The notes: generated by a model from the letters alone, not told the origin. DNA of 64,000 nt from Neisseriaceae bacterium (GCA_027489245.1 JAIYAC010000025.1:62001-126000), one strand, 5' to 3'. Positions 34,425 to 43,753 are shown, counted from the stretch's first letter. Numbers and translations: made by a program.

Positions 34425-34518
34425 AATGTTTGTGACTGTCGCATTGCCCGCAGCGCGTGCCTGTAACCGGTATGGGGGGCGTGAGTGCAACTGCGTTCAG
34501 CGGGCGAGCGAGAGCGCG

Positions 34519-34549
34519 CAAGGCCTGCCGGCATAGCCGGCAGGCCTTG
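34519..34549 (-). terminator. Terminator of the efflux operon
   Basis: CAAGGCCTGCCGGC pairs with GCCGGCAGGCCTTG around ATA, 23 bases past the emrB stop on the minus strand. A motif copy (34560-34571) overlaps the stop codon region itself. Confidence 0.75.
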
Positions 34550-34571
34550 TTGTCTACGTTGCGGCCAACCT

Positions 34572-36101
34572 TTAATGCGCCTGGCTGGTGTCGGCCACGC
34601 GGGTGGGGCGCGGTGCCAGCCAGATCATGCACGCAGCCAGCACGAAGGACAGGCCGGACAGCCAGAACAGCTCGTTGGTGGACAGCATGATGCTTTGCGC
34701 CTGAATCAGCTGCCCTAGCTGCGCGCGGCCGCTCTCGATGCTGCCGTTGCCCAGCTGCTGCAGCGCCTGCGGCGTACTGTCCACCAGCGCGGTGAGCTCG
34801 GCGTGGTAGTGGCTGGCCTTGTCGTCCCACGCGGTGGTGACGATGGAGGTGGCAAACGCGCCAGCCAGCGTACGCATGAAGCTCATCAGCCCGGCGGCGG
34901 ACGCCATTTCTTCCGGCTCGACGCTGGCCATGGCCAGGCCGGTAAGCGGCACAAAGAAAAACGGCATGCCCACGCCCTGGAACAGCAGCGGCAGCGCCAC
35001 CTGCCAGAAGTCCATGTCGGTGGTGGCAAAGCTGCGGTACAGGGTGACCGCCCCCAGCCACATCACACCGGCAAACACCAGCGGGCGCGGGTCCACCTTT
35101 TGCGATAGCTGTGCGGCTAACGGGGCCACCAGTACCGCCAGGATGCCGCTCATGGCGGTGGCGTGGCCGGCTTCGGTGGCGGTGTAGCCCATATAGGCCT
35201 GCAGCCATTGCGGCGTGAGTACCGTGGCGCCAAAGAACGAGCCGAACGCCAGCGAGATGGTGGCCACGCTCACCCAGTAACCGCGGTGGCGGAACACGCG
35301 CAGGTTCACCACCGGGTCGCGCTCGGTGAGCTCCCAGATCATGAAGGCGGCAAAGCCGATGGCGCTCACCACGGCCAGGCCCACGATGATGGGCGAGCCG
35401 AACCAGTCCAGGTTTTTGCCTTCGTCGATCATGATCTGGAACGCGCCCACCCACAGCACCAGCAGCGCCAGGCCGATGGTGTCAAAGCGCATCTTCATGA
35501 GGGGGCTCTGGTAGCGTTTGAGCAGGTGCCAGCCAAAGTAGCCGCAGGCAATGGCGATGGGCACATTGATGTAGAAGATCCACGGCCAGCTGGCTTCGTC
35601 GCACAGCACGCCGCCCAGAATGGGACCCATGATGGGGGCCACCAGCGTGGTCATGCTCCACAGGCCAATGGCGGCGCCGGCTTTTTCTTTGGGAAAAATC
35701 TGCAGCAGCAGGGTTTGCGACATCGGCATCAGCGGGCCGCCGGCCAGGCCTTGCAGCACGCGGAACAGGATCAGCATTTCCAGCGAGGTGGCCATGCCGC
35801 ACAGCAGCGAAAACACGCCGAACAGCATCATGGCACCGGCAAATAGCCGCACCGTGCCAAAGCGCGCCGCCAGCCAGCCGGTCAGCGGCACGGTAATGGC
35901 CTCGGCCACCGCGTAGGAGGTAATGACGTAAGTGCCCTGGCTGGACGACACGCCCAGGCTGCCGGCGATATTGGGTACCGACACGTTGGCGATGGTGGTG
36001 TCCAGCACGGCCACAAAGTTGGCCGCAGCCAGCAGCAGGGCCGCCAGCCATAGCTGGCTGCCTTGCAGCGGGACAATAGGCGGGGGGTTGGGCGCGGACA
36101 T
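34572..36101 (-). CDS. emrB: Drug efflux MFS transporter, EmrB/QacA (DHA2) family
   Basis: A 509-residue inner-membrane proton antiporter with about 14 membrane segments. Family motifs: LDTTIANVSVPNIAGSLG in the first segment, GWLAARFGTVRLF (motif A) and RVLQGLAGGPLMP (motif B). It would work with the adaptor EmrA and the outer-membrane protein encoded just upstream to expel lipophilic compounds. Last gene of a three-gene operon, 9 bases after emrA. Confidence 0.93.
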   Translation of the reverse strand: MSAPNPPPIVPLQGSQLWLAALLLAAANFVAVLDTTIANVSVPNIAGSLGVSSSQGTYVITSYAVAEAITVPLTGWLAARFGTVRLFAGAMMLFGVFSLLCGMATSLEMLILFRVLQGLAGGPLMPMSQTLLLQIFPKEKAGAAIGLWSMTTLVAPIMGPILGGVLCDEASWPWIFYINVPIAIACGYFGWHLLKRYQSPLMKMRFDTIGLALLVLWVGAFQIMIDEGKNLDWFGSPIIVGLAVVSAIGFAAFMIWELTERDPVVNLRVFRHRGYWVSVATISLAFGSFFGATVLTPQWLQAYMGYTATEAGHATAMSGILAVLVAPLAAQLSQKVDPRPLVFAGVMWLGAVTLYRSFATTDMDFWQVALPLLFQGVGMPFFFVPLTGLAMASVEPEEMASAAGLMSFMRTLAGAFATSIVTTAWDDKASHYHAELTALVDSTPQALQQLGNGSIESGRAQLGQLIQAQSIMLSTNELFWLSGLSFVLAACMIWLAPRPTRVADTSQAH

Positions 36102-36110
36102 GCAGCCTCC

Positions 36111-37274
36111 TTATTCGCTACGGGTGTCGATGGTGGCGGTCATCGACAGCCCCACTTGCAGCGGGTGCTGGCGCAGCTCGGCCGGGTCCAGTGCAATGCG
36201 TACCGGCACGCGCTGCACCACCTTGATCCAGTTGCCGGTGGCGTTTTGTGCCGGAATGGTGGCAAACGCCGCGCCGGAGCCACCGGCCAGGCCGGCGACC
36301 TTGCCGTGGTAGACCACCTCGCTGCCGTACAGGTCGGCTTTCAGCGTGACCGGTTGGCCAATGCGCACGGTGCGCAGCTGGCCTTCCTTGAAGTTGGCGT
36401 CCACGTGTACCGCCTGCAGCGGTACCACAGCCAATAACTGGCTACCGGCCTGCACGCGCTGCCCCAGCTGTACCTGGCGTTTGGCGACCACGCCGTCTAC
36501 CGGGGCGCGAATCACGGTGCGCGCCAGGTCTACGCGGGCCTGGTCACGTTTGGCGCGCGCCAGCATGACCTCGGGGTTGGTTTCCACGCTGGTGTCGCGG
36601 GTCAGCGTCTGGTTGGCTTTCAGGCTGCCTTCTGCGGCGCGCAGGTTGGCCGCGCTCTGTCTGGCGGCCGCTTCGGCGGCCTGGTGGGCGGCCTCGGCGA
36701 CGTTCAGTGCGCTGCGGGCATTGCTGACTTCTTCACCGGATACCGAGCCGTTTTTGGCCAGTGCCTGGCGGCGGTTATAGTCCAGACGGGCGCGCTCCAG
36801 CTCGGCTTGCGCCGAAACCAGCTGCGCCTGGCTGCGTACCTGTTCGGCGGCGCGGGCCTGTACCTGGGCACCGAGGCCTTCATCGCTGGCCAGGTAGCCT
36901 TGCACGCGGCGCTGGGCGCGCGCCAGCTCGGCTTCGGCCTGGGTCAGTGCCAGGCGGGCGTCGGTGTCGTCCAGCTCTACCAGCACGTCGCCGCGCTTCA
37001 CCGCCTGGGTGTCGACGACCTTCACCTGGCGCACTGTGCCGCCTACTTCGGGGGTGAGCTGCGCCATTTCGGCGGCCACGTAGGCGTTGTCGGTGCTGAC
37101 GTGGTGCGAGGCCACCAGGTACCAGTAGCTGCCGTAGGCCAGCGCGCTCACGGCCACCACGCCGCCCAGCAGGGCAAGCAGGGTTTTGCGGCGGGCGCCA
37201 GGGTTGGCCGCATCGGCCGGCGTGGCTGGGGCAGGGATGTCCTGGGTGGGGAGGGCTTGGGTGTGTTCGCTCAT
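36111..37274 (-). CDS. emrA: Efflux periplasmic adaptor, EmrA/HlyD type
   Basis: A 387-residue membrane-fusion protein. One N-terminal membrane segment (LLALLGGVVAVSALAYGSYWY), a lipoyl-like half YVAAEMAQLTPEVGGTV, a long helical hairpin rich in Ala/Gln/Glu, then the second half RAPVDGVVAKRQVQLGQRV. It bridges EmrB and the outer-membrane channel. ATG at 37274 (MSEHTQALPTQ) is chosen; the upstream in-frame sequence lacks family similarity. It carries motif copies in the hairpin and in the N-terminal tail. Confidence 0.93.
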   Translation of the reverse strand: MSEHTQALPTQDIPAPATPADAANPGARRKTLLALLGGVVAVSALAYGSYWYLVASHHVSTDNAYVAAEMAQLTPEVGGTVRQVKVVDTQAVKRGDVLVELDDTDARLALTQAEAELARAQRRVQGYLASDEGLGAQVQARAAEQVRSQAQLVSAQAELERARLDYNRRQALAKNGSVSGEEVSNARSALNVAEAAHQAAEAAARQSAANLRAAEGSLKANQTLTRDTSVETNPEVMLARAKRDQARVDLARTVIRAPVDGVVAKRQVQLGQRVQAGSQLLAVVPLQAVHVDANFKEGQLRTVRIGQPVTLKADLYGSEVVYHGKVAGLAGGSGAAFATIPAQNATGNWIKVVQRVPVRIALDPAELRQHPLQVGLSMTATIDTRSE

Positions 37275-37308
37275 GATGGGGTGCTTTCTCTCAATAGTCT
37301 GTGTCGGG

Positions 37309-38748
37309 TCAGGCCGGGCGGCTGCTGCCACCCAGAGCCTTGGTCAGGGCGATGTCCAGCTGCGCCTGTTGGCTTTGCAGCTGGGCCAGCGTGCGGCGGG
37401 TGGCGATCACGCTGTCTTCGGCATTCAGTACGTCCAGGTAGCTGGCCAGGCCGCCCTGGTAGCGGTCGTGGGTGAGCTCCCATGCACGCTGTGCGGCGTC
37501 CAGCGCCCGGCTGCGCTCTGCCAGCTGTGCGGCCAACCCTTGCTGGCGGGTGTAAGCCTGGGCGATATCCTGCAGTGCTTGCAGCAGGGTCTGGTTGTAG
37601 CTGGCTACGGCGCTGTCGTACTCGCCGCGTGCGCTACGGTAGCTGCCTTGCAGCGCATCCTGGCGGAACAGTGGCAGGCTGATGGCCGGGCCGAAGCCGG
37701 CTATGCCGGAGCCAGCACGGGTGAGCGCATCCAGCCCCAGGCTCTGGGCACCCACGTAGGCGCTGAGGTTGACGTTGGGGTAGAAACCAGCGCGGGCGAC
37801 CTGGATGCGGCTGGCGGCGGCCTCGGCGCGCAGGCGGGCGGCGGCCAGGTCGGGGCGGTGGCCGATCAGGTTGGCTTGCAGCTGGGCGGGTAGCGCCTGC
37901 GCCTGGTTCACGTTCAGCGCCGGGCGTTGCAGGGCCAGGCCACGGTCGGGGCCGGCACCCAGCAGGGCGGCCAGGGCCTGGCGCTGCAGGGTGATGGCTT
38001 CGTCGGCGGCCAGCAGGTCGGCCGCAGCGACGGCGCGGCGCGAGGCAGCCTGCGCCACGCTGGCGCGGTTTTCTAGGCCCTGGCTTTCGCGTTCGCGTAT
38101 CAGGCCTTCGCTCTGGGTACGTACTTTCAGCGCCTGCTGGCAGGCGTCACGGTCGGCAAACAGCCGCGCCAGCTCGGCGTACTGGCTGGCCACGGCGGTG
38201 GTAAGCAGCAGCTGGCTTTGCGCTAGCTCGGCCTGGGCGGCGGCTTGCTCGCTGCTGGCGGCGGCAATGGCGCTGCGGTTTTTGCCCCAGAAATCCAGCT
38301 CGTAGCTGATATCCAGTGCCACGCGGCTGCTGGTGTTGAAGCCTGGCGGTACAAAGGCGGCCGGCATGCCGTTGTTCATACTTTGGCGCAGGCGGGTGAA
38401 GTCGGCGTTGGCGCTGACGCTGGGCTGCTGCAGGGCGCCGGCTTGCTGCGCCAGGCCTTCGGCCTGCAGCAGGCGGGCACGGGCGCTTGCCAGCGATGGC
38501 GACTGGGCCAGCGCTTCTTGCATGAGCTGGTTCAGCTGCGCGTCCTGGTAGCGTTGCCACCAGTGTTCGCCTGCCCACTCGCCCTGGCTGGCAGGCAGGC
38601 TCTGGCTGCTGTGCAGCTGATTGGCCGGCAGCAGGTCAGGGCTGGCAGGCAGGTCGGGTACGCTGGCGCAGCCGGCCAGCAGGCTGCCGGCACCTAGCAG
38701 CAGGGCTAGCCGGGTGCGGGCAAGGGGGGCGGTGGGGGTCTGGGTCAT
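37309..38748 (-). CDS. Outer-membrane efflux lipoprotein, NodT family
   Basis: A 479-residue TolC-like outer-membrane factor. Lipobox LLAGC near residue 27, then the family sequence EWAGEHWWQRYQDAQLNQLMQEAL and two OEP repeats with long helices (LRAEAAASRIQVARAGFYPNVNL is diagnostic). It is the first gene of the efflux operon, 34 bases before emrA. Start at ATG 38748; a TTG four codons upstream (38760) is an alternative. Operators for the divergent TetR regulator overlap its promoter. Confidence 0.92.
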   Translation of the reverse strand: MTQTPTAPLARTRLALLLGAGSLLAGCASVPDLPASPDLLPANQLHSSQSLPASQGEWAGEHWWQRYQDAQLNQLMQEALAQSPSLASARARLLQAEGLAQQAGALQQPSVSANADFTRLRQSMNNGMPAAFVPPGFNTSSRVALDISYELDFWGKNRSAIAAASSEQAAAQAELAQSQLLLTTAVASQYAELARLFADRDACQQALKVRTQSEGLIRERESQGLENRASVAQAASRRAVAAADLLAADEAITLQRQALAALLGAGPDRGLALQRPALNVNQAQALPAQLQANLIGHRPDLAAARLRAEAAASRIQVARAGFYPNVNLSAYVGAQSLGLDALTRAGSGIAGFGPAISLPLFRQDALQGSYRSARGEYDSAVASYNQTLLQALQDIAQAYTRQQGLAAQLAERSRALDAAQRAWELTHDRYQGGLASYLDVLNAEDSVIATRRTLAQLQSQQAQLDIALTKALGGSSRPA

Positions 38749-38766
38749 GATTTTGATCAATAATTA

Positions 38767-38834
38767 AACTGTACGGTACGGTTATAATCGTGGTGTACAA
38801 TGGTTGTCAAGATTAAATTGAACCGTATGGTTCA
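38767..38834. promoter_or_regulatory. Efflux operon promoter with two TetR-type operators
   Basis: Minus-strand promoter: TTGACA (38805-38810), 18-base spacer, TATAAC (38781-38786). Two related near-palindromes flank it: AACTGTACGGTACGGTT (38767-38783), overlapping the -10, and TGAACCGTATGGTTCA (38819-38834), close to the tetR start. Both contain AACCGTA-type half sites, so the TetR protein next door probably binds both and represses both genes. Confidence 0.78.
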
Positions 38835-38850
38835 GTATTGAGGGGTAAGC

Positions 38851-39465
38851 ATGCGGGTCAAAACCGAGGCAAAACGCCAGAGCATTGTGGATGCTGCGGC
38901 CGAGGTGTTTATGGAGAAGGGCTACGAGGCGGCGTCGATGGCTGAAATCGCCAGCCGTGCCGGTGGCTCCAAGGCCACGCTGTACAGCTACTTTCCGTCC
39001 AAGGAAGAGCTGTTCCTGATGGTGATGAAAACGCTGGCGGAAGAGCGCATGAGCCAGGCCCACGCGCGACTGACGGCTGATGGCGACCTGCGCGGCGCGT
39101 TGCTGCGCTTTGGCGAGCAGATGCTGCGCAACCTGCTCAGCCCGGAAATCGCCGCCTTGCGCGGTATCGTGCTGGGCGAGGGGCGCCGGTCCGGCGTGGG
39201 CCAGCTGTTCTTCGAAAACGGCCCAGCCATCGGCTGGAGCAAGCTGGCCGCGTTTCTGGAAGGGCAGATGCAGGCTGGTCGACTGCGCCAGGCCAAGCCG
39301 TGGACGGCGGCGGTGCACCTGCTGGCCTTGCTGGAAGCCGAGTTCATGGAGTGGTTTATTGTTGGCGCGCGAGAGATGCCATCCGACGAGGCCATTACCG
39401 AAGCGGTAGTCGCGGCGGTGGAAGTGTTTATGGCCGGCTACGCGCCATCGTCTGGCGCTGTCTGA
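38851..39465 (+). CDS. TetR/AcrR-family repressor of the efflux operon
   Basis: A 204-residue regulator. The N-terminal helix-turn-helix is clear: SIVDAAAEVFMEKGYEAASM, then EIASRAGGSKATLYSYFPSKEELF. The C-terminal ligand domain is of the AcrR/TetR_C type and has no specific signature. GAGGGG precedes the ATG. It is divergent from the OMF-emrAB operon with shared operators, the standard local-repressor design. Confidence 0.92.
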   Translation: MRVKTEAKRQSIVDAAAEVFMEKGYEAASMAEIASRAGGSKATLYSYFPSKEELFLMVMKTLAEERMSQAHARLTADGDLRGALLRFGEQMLRNLLSPEIAALRGIVLGEGRRSGVGQLFFENGPAIGWSKLAAFLEGQMQAGRLRQAKPWTAAVHLLALLEAEFMEWFIVGAREMPSDEAITEAVVAAVEVFMAGYAPSSGAV

Positions 39466-39482
39466 GGCGGGGTATAACGGCA

Positions 39483-39513
39483 CAAGGCCGGCCTGCAGTG
39501 CAGGCCGGCCTTG
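39483..39513. terminator. Bidirectional terminator between tetR and the EF-hand protein gene
   Basis: CAAGGCCGGCCTGCA pairs with TGCAGGCCGGCCTTG, a long GC-rich stem between converging genes. Short T-runs only. Confidence 0.7.
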
Positions 39514-39533
39514 CTGTGGCGGTCAGGGCTCAC

Positions 39534-40640
39534 TCAGGCAGTGAGGTCAAGCTGCGAGATCAGCCCGGCCTGGCCGCCTTCGGTCAGGTACACGCCGGCT
39601 TTGCGCATCTGCGCCACGGTCTGGTTGGCCGCATCGGTGTGGCGGAATTCGGCGTCCACGTGCGGTAGCAGCAGGGCACCGATGCCCACGTCCATCAGGC
39701 TGGCCAGCTGGTCTTGGCCATCCTGCTCGCCTTGCCACAGCTGCAGGCGGGCAAACAGCGGGTCGCCTTCGTCGATGGCACCATTGCCGTCGCTGTCCAG
39801 GGCGGCCAGCTCGCCAAAGCCGTCGCCGCTTTGCGGGCCGAACAGCTCGTTCTGCTGGTCGATCTTGCCGTTGCCGTTGCGGTCCAGCGCCAGCCAGCCG
39901 CCGTTTTTCGGCACTGGCAGGGCATTTTTCTTGCCATCGTTGTCGATGTCGAACTGTACGGTGGCGCCGGACAGTGTACCGGCGTCGCTGCCCAGGCTAA
40001 TCATCAGCGGGTCGCGTGCGGCGGCGCCAAAGTTCAGCGTTTCCTTGCTGCTGATGGCAAAGCTGCGCTGCAGGCTCACGTCCAGCTGAAAGCTCAGGCT
40101 GCGCCCGTCTTGTGTGGTGATGTTGCCGCTGGCGGAAAACTGCAGCGCTTCCTGCTCGCTATAGTGCATTTCGCGCTCGATGCGCAGGCCCCAGTCTTCG
40201 TTGCCTTCGTCGCGGCGCGGCTCGCCATCTTGTTGCTGGCCGCCTTGCATGGCCTGGTCTTGTGCCGCCGCTTGCAGGTGTTGCTTGTCCAGCGGGTACA
40301 CGTCGGACAGGTCGATGCGGATGCCGAAGGTGGATTCCAGAATATTGCGCAGCAGCGACAGCGTGGGGCTCAGGTCGGTCTCTAGCGGGTTGTCGCTGGC
40401 TTGTACGCCGTCGGTGGCCTGGCTGGCGTTGCTGTCTGCCAGGCGCTGGCTGATATTGGCCAGCGTGCTGGTGTCCTGGGCTGCGGCGGCGCGGCGGCCG
40501 TCTTCGCTGATGTCTACCTGGTCTTGCGGGCTATTTTGCCGAGCACCCTCTTGCCAGAAGGTCACGCGCTGCTGGGTGCTGTGGGTCTGTTCCAGGTAGT
40601 GCTGGCTGCTCAGGTCTAGCGACAGGCTATCGATTCTCAT
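39534..40640 (-). CDS. EF-hand-like calcium-binding protein of unknown function
   Basis: A 368-residue protein with no signal peptide. Three Asp-rich calcium loops in the second half: DIDNDGKKN, DRNGNGKIDQQNELFG and DSDGNGAIDEGDPLF. The arrangement with GFGELAALDSDGNG resembles the dockerin-like EF-hand module found inside large RTX/hemolysin-type proteins, here in a stand-alone protein. The N-terminal half is Gln/Asp-rich and probably disordered. AGGAG lies before the ATG at 40640. Its cell location and partners are unknown. Confidence 0.75.
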   Translation of the reverse strand: MRIDSLSLDLSSQHYLEQTHSTQQRVTFWQEGARQNSPQDQVDISEDGRRAAAAQDTSTLANISQRLADSNASQATDGVQASDNPLETDLSPTLSLLRNILESTFGIRIDLSDVYPLDKQHLQAAAQDQAMQGGQQQDGEPRRDEGNEDWGLRIEREMHYSEQEALQFSASGNITTQDGRSLSFQLDVSLQRSFAISSKETLNFGAAARDPLMISLGSDAGTLSGATVQFDIDNDGKKNALPVPKNGGWLALDRNGNGKIDQQNELFGPQSGDGFGELAALDSDGNGAIDEGDPLFARLQLWQGEQDGQDQLASLMDVGIGALLLPHVDAEFRHTDAANQTVAQMRKAGVYLTEGGQAGLISQLDLTA

Positions 40641-40860
40641 GGCTCTGCTCCTGCTGGCGTGTTTGCGCCGTGTTGGCCGCAATACAGGCGATGCGATGGC
40701 TTTATATCGGCAGCATGGCGGCAGGGCTTAGCTTTTTTTGATAGCAAGTGCTAATAAAACCAGCGCGCCCCATCATGGGGGCGGCTGGCGGGCAGGCGAG
40801 GGGTGGCGGGCGGGAAAATCCAGACAGATCAGCAGATTGCGCCAGGGTTGGCCGCAGCGC

Positions 40861-42543
40861 TTACAGGTGCTTGCCTGCGCGCCAGATGGACCAGATCAGC
40901 CACAGGCTGTTGAAAAAGGCGGCCATGAAGCCCAGGAAACCGAACAGCGGCAGGCCGAACAGCGTGGGACCGCCTTTTACCGTCATCACAATGGACGAGC
41001 CGATAATCAGGCAGCCGGTGACGATGCCCATGGTGAGGCGGTTCACGCTCTTGTCCAGCTGGTGGCCAAACTGTTCCAGCCGCTTCAGGTCCAGGTTGAT
41101 GCGGAAGCGGCCGTGGCGGATATCTTTGCCCAGGCGGATGATATCGCCGGGCAGGCCCGCCAGCATGCCCAGGCCTTCGGTGACGGTGGTTTTGCCGCGC
41201 TTGAACAGGTTGCGTGGGTCGTAGCGCGCCAGGATCAGCTGTTTGACGAACGGCGCCAGGTGCTCCACCAGCTGGAAGTCCGGGTCCAGCTGGCGGCCCA
41301 GGCCTTCCAGCGTGATCAGCGCCTTGAACAGCATGGCCATGTCGGGCGGCAGCAGAATGCCGTGGTTGCGGATCAGCGCCATGATGTCGTTGATCAGCTG
41401 GGTGATGTTCAGGTTTTTCAGCGGCACGTGGTCGTACTGGAACAAAATCTCGCCGATGTCCTCGGCGAACTGTTCTTCGTCTACCGGCGTGCTGCCGGTC
41501 CACTCCAGCAGCACATTCATGATGCCGCGTTCATTGCGCTCGGCCAGTGCGGCCAACATGTCTACGATCTCGTCGCGGCGCTTGTGCGACAGCCGCCCCA
41601 CCATGCCAAAGTCGATAAAGGCAATACCGTTGTCGGCCAGAAAAATCACGTTGCCGGGGTGCGGGTCGGCGTGAAAAAAGCCGTTGAGCAGAATCATCTT
41701 CAGCACCGCGTCGGCGCCGCGCTTGGCCAGCAGCGGTGGCGACAGGCCGGCTGCCGGCAGCGCGTCTACCGGCGTGGCCGACCAGCCTTCGATGTAGTCC
41801 TGCACGTTGACCGCCGGGCGGGTGTAGTCCCAGTACACCGCCGGTACGCGAATATGCGGGTCGCCGGCAAAGTCTTTGCCGAAGCGTTCCATATTGCGCG
41901 CTTCTACCGCCAGGTCCAGCTCGCGCCGCAGCGAGCGCGAAAACTGCGCCACGATTTCGGATGGCTGAAAGCGCCGCGTGTCGGGAAACTCCAGCTCGAT
42001 CAGGTGCGCGATGTGTTCCAGGATGCGCAGATCGGCTTCCACTTTTTCCACGATGCCGGGGCGGCGCAGTTTTACCGCCACCACGGTGCCGTCTTTCAGT
42101 ACCGCGCGGTGTACCTGGGCGATAGAGGCAGAGCCGATGGGTTTGCGGTCGAACTCGGCAAACACCTCGTGCGGCTGGCAGCCCAGCGCCTGCGCCAGCA
42201 GCGCGTCCAGAAAAGCATCGCCGATGGGTGGCACGGTGCTTTGCAGTTTTTCGAATTCGGTGATCCATTCCGGGCCGAATACATCCACCCGCGTGGACAG
42301 GATTTGCCCCAGCTTGATAAAGGTGGGCCCTAGTTCTTCGAAGGCGCGGCGCACGCGGATAGGCGCCGGTATGGCGTTGGCCGGGTCGGGCAGGGTGATG
42401 TTCAGCCACTCGCCTGCCTTTTCTACCGCACGTGGCAGCCGTAGCCGCTGGGCGAATTCGCCCAGGCCGTGACGGAACAAAATGCCGCTGATCTGTTTCA
42501 GACGGGGCAGGTCGCGCATGGCGATGAGGGTTTCTCTGAGCAT
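40861..42543 (-). CDS. ABC1/UbiB-family atypical kinase
   Basis: A 560-residue member of the ABC1/AarF/UbiB family. The KxGQ region is PTFIKLGQILSTRVD, the alanine-rich nucleotide loop is IGSASIAQVHRA, the invariant lysine is in VAVKLRRPG, and the catalytic/metal motifs are FFHADPHPGN and FIDFGMVG. Two membrane helices close the protein (GIVTGCLIIGSSIVM and LFGLPLFGFLGFMAAFF). UbiB proteins support ubiquinone biosynthesis, but as no ubi genes are adjacent it could be another family member. Start at ATG 42543 by homology; ribosome site weak. Confidence 0.88.
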   Translation of the reverse strand: MLRETLIAMRDLPRLKQISGILFRHGLGEFAQRLRLPRAVEKAGEWLNITLPDPANAIPAPIRVRRAFEELGPTFIKLGQILSTRVDVFGPEWITEFEKLQSTVPPIGDAFLDALLAQALGCQPHEVFAEFDRKPIGSASIAQVHRAVLKDGTVVAVKLRRPGIVEKVEADLRILEHIAHLIELEFPDTRRFQPSEIVAQFSRSLRRELDLAVEARNMERFGKDFAGDPHIRVPAVYWDYTRPAVNVQDYIEGWSATPVDALPAAGLSPPLLAKRGADAVLKMILLNGFFHADPHPGNVIFLADNGIAFIDFGMVGRLSHKRRDEIVDMLAALAERNERGIMNVLLEWTGSTPVDEEQFAEDIGEILFQYDHVPLKNLNITQLINDIMALIRNHGILLPPDMAMLFKALITLEGLGRQLDPDFQLVEHLAPFVKQLILARYDPRNLFKRGKTTVTEGLGMLAGLPGDIIRLGKDIRHGRFRINLDLKRLEQFGHQLDKSVNRLTMGIVTGCLIIGSSIVMTVKGGPTLFGLPLFGFLGFMAAFFNSLWLIWSIWRAGKHL

Positions 42544-42813
42544 GGCTATCGTCGTGGTAGGGCCGCTGGGCCGTTGCGTGGAGTATGCGCCCGGGGTGGT
42601 GGCGCGGCCAGTATCGCAATATTTCACTGGCGCCCACAATAGCCGCGCCAGAGGCCGGCATGGCCGCCGTTATTGGGCGGCAGCGATGCATTGCCGCTTG
42701 GTGACAGGGGTGAACGATGGTATCGTTCAGCACTATTTTGTTCAAAACCAGCTAACAGAAGCGCTGCCAGCTCACCCTTGGGTACGGCTTTGGCGGCGTA
42801 TCGTCTTGAACCT

Positions 42814-43638
42814 ATGAAATTTTATCAATCCATTCTGGCCTTGTTTCTGGCCGGTTTCATGGCGGTGGCCCATGCCGCGCCGGAAACCATGCCCGACGGC
42901 GAGGCCGACCCGATAGCCCGCTTTGCCTCGCCCGGCGAAGAGGCCGCTGGCGACCTGCTATTGCAGGCCATGAGCCTGATTGGCGTAGCGTACCGTTTTG
43001 GTGGCAGTAACCCGGAAAGCGGCCTGGACTGCTCCGGCTTTATCCAGTACGTATTTAAAAAATCCCTGCGCGTCAACCTGCCGCGTACGGCGGCGGGCAT
43101 GGCCCAGGTTGGCCGCGAGATCGACCGTGATGAACTCAAGGCGGGTGATCTGGTCTTTTTTAATACCCGTGGCTTTCGTTACTCTCACGTCGGCATGTAT
43201 CTGGGTAATAACAAATTCATTCACTCGCCGCGTACCGGCAAGAGTATCGAAGTGGTCAATATGACCCAGAGCTACTGGGCCACCCGTTATAACGGTGCCC
43301 GCCGTGTGGCGCGTGCCGGCATGCCGGTAGCCGCCGCCGAGGTGGAAAAACCAGCCAGCACGATAGCCGCTGCCAGCACCGGCAAGCGCAGTTACCGCAA
43401 GGTAGAGGCGGCCGAGACCGAGCAGCGTAGCGTGAAAGGCAAAAAGAAAAAGAACGCGCGGGATGAGGAGCCGGTAGCCAAAGGCAAAAAAGGCAAGAAA
43501 GCCGAGCAGGCCAGTAGCGCCCGTAACAAAAAGAAAACCGGCAAAGGCGATGCTGTCAGCAAGAAAAGCAGCAAGAAGAGTAGCAAGTCGTCCGACAACG
43601 CCAAGAAAAAAGCGCCGGTGAAAAAGAAAAAAGACTAA
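42814..43638 (+). CDS. Secreted NlpC/P60 peptidase with lysine-rich tail
   Basis: A 274-residue cell-wall hydrolase. Signal peptide about residues 1-21 (cleavage after AHA). The NlpC/P60 domain spans about 48-165 with Cys73 (LDCSGF), His125 (SHVGMY) and His137 (FIHSPR). The family cuts peptidoglycan stem peptides. After the domain comes a roughly 100-residue tail with many Lys-Lys and Ser-Lys runs (residues about 195-274), strongly basic and probably disordered. Such a tail could bind anionic envelope polymers or DNA; this is inference. Confidence 0.9.
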   Translation: MKFYQSILALFLAGFMAVAHAAPETMPDGEADPIARFASPGEEAAGDLLLQAMSLIGVAYRFGGSNPESGLDCSGFIQYVFKKSLRVNLPRTAAGMAQVGREIDRDELKAGDLVFFNTRGFRYSHVGMYLGNNKFIHSPRTGKSIEVVNMTQSYWATRYNGARRVARAGMPVAAAEVEKPASTIAAASTGKRSYRKVEAAETEQRSVKGKKKKNARDEEPVAKGKKGKKAEQASSARNKKKTGKGDAVSKKSSKKSSKSSDNAKKKAPVKKKKD

Positions 43639-43674
43639 CTGCCCGCCGCAGCACGGCGTAGCACCATGTATAAC

Positions 43675-43700
43675 CGAGGCCCCGCTCCCGCCGGGCCTCG
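43675..43700 (+). terminator. Hairpin after the NlpC/P60 gene
   Basis: CGAGGCCC pairs with GGGCCTCG. No T-run follows, so it may be a weak terminator or mRNA end stabiliser. Confidence 0.4.
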
Positions 43701-43753
43701 CCCGTTGCAGGGCGTAGACAGCCCTGCCCGCAAGCGACAAGAAAGGCCGAATA

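Noticed and set aside
33982-35454. A long minus-strand frame that would fuse the DUF2325 protein to an upstream 370-residue extension
   Set aside because: The extension is the antisense/shifted shadow of emrB. GGAG and ATG at 34344 define the real start.
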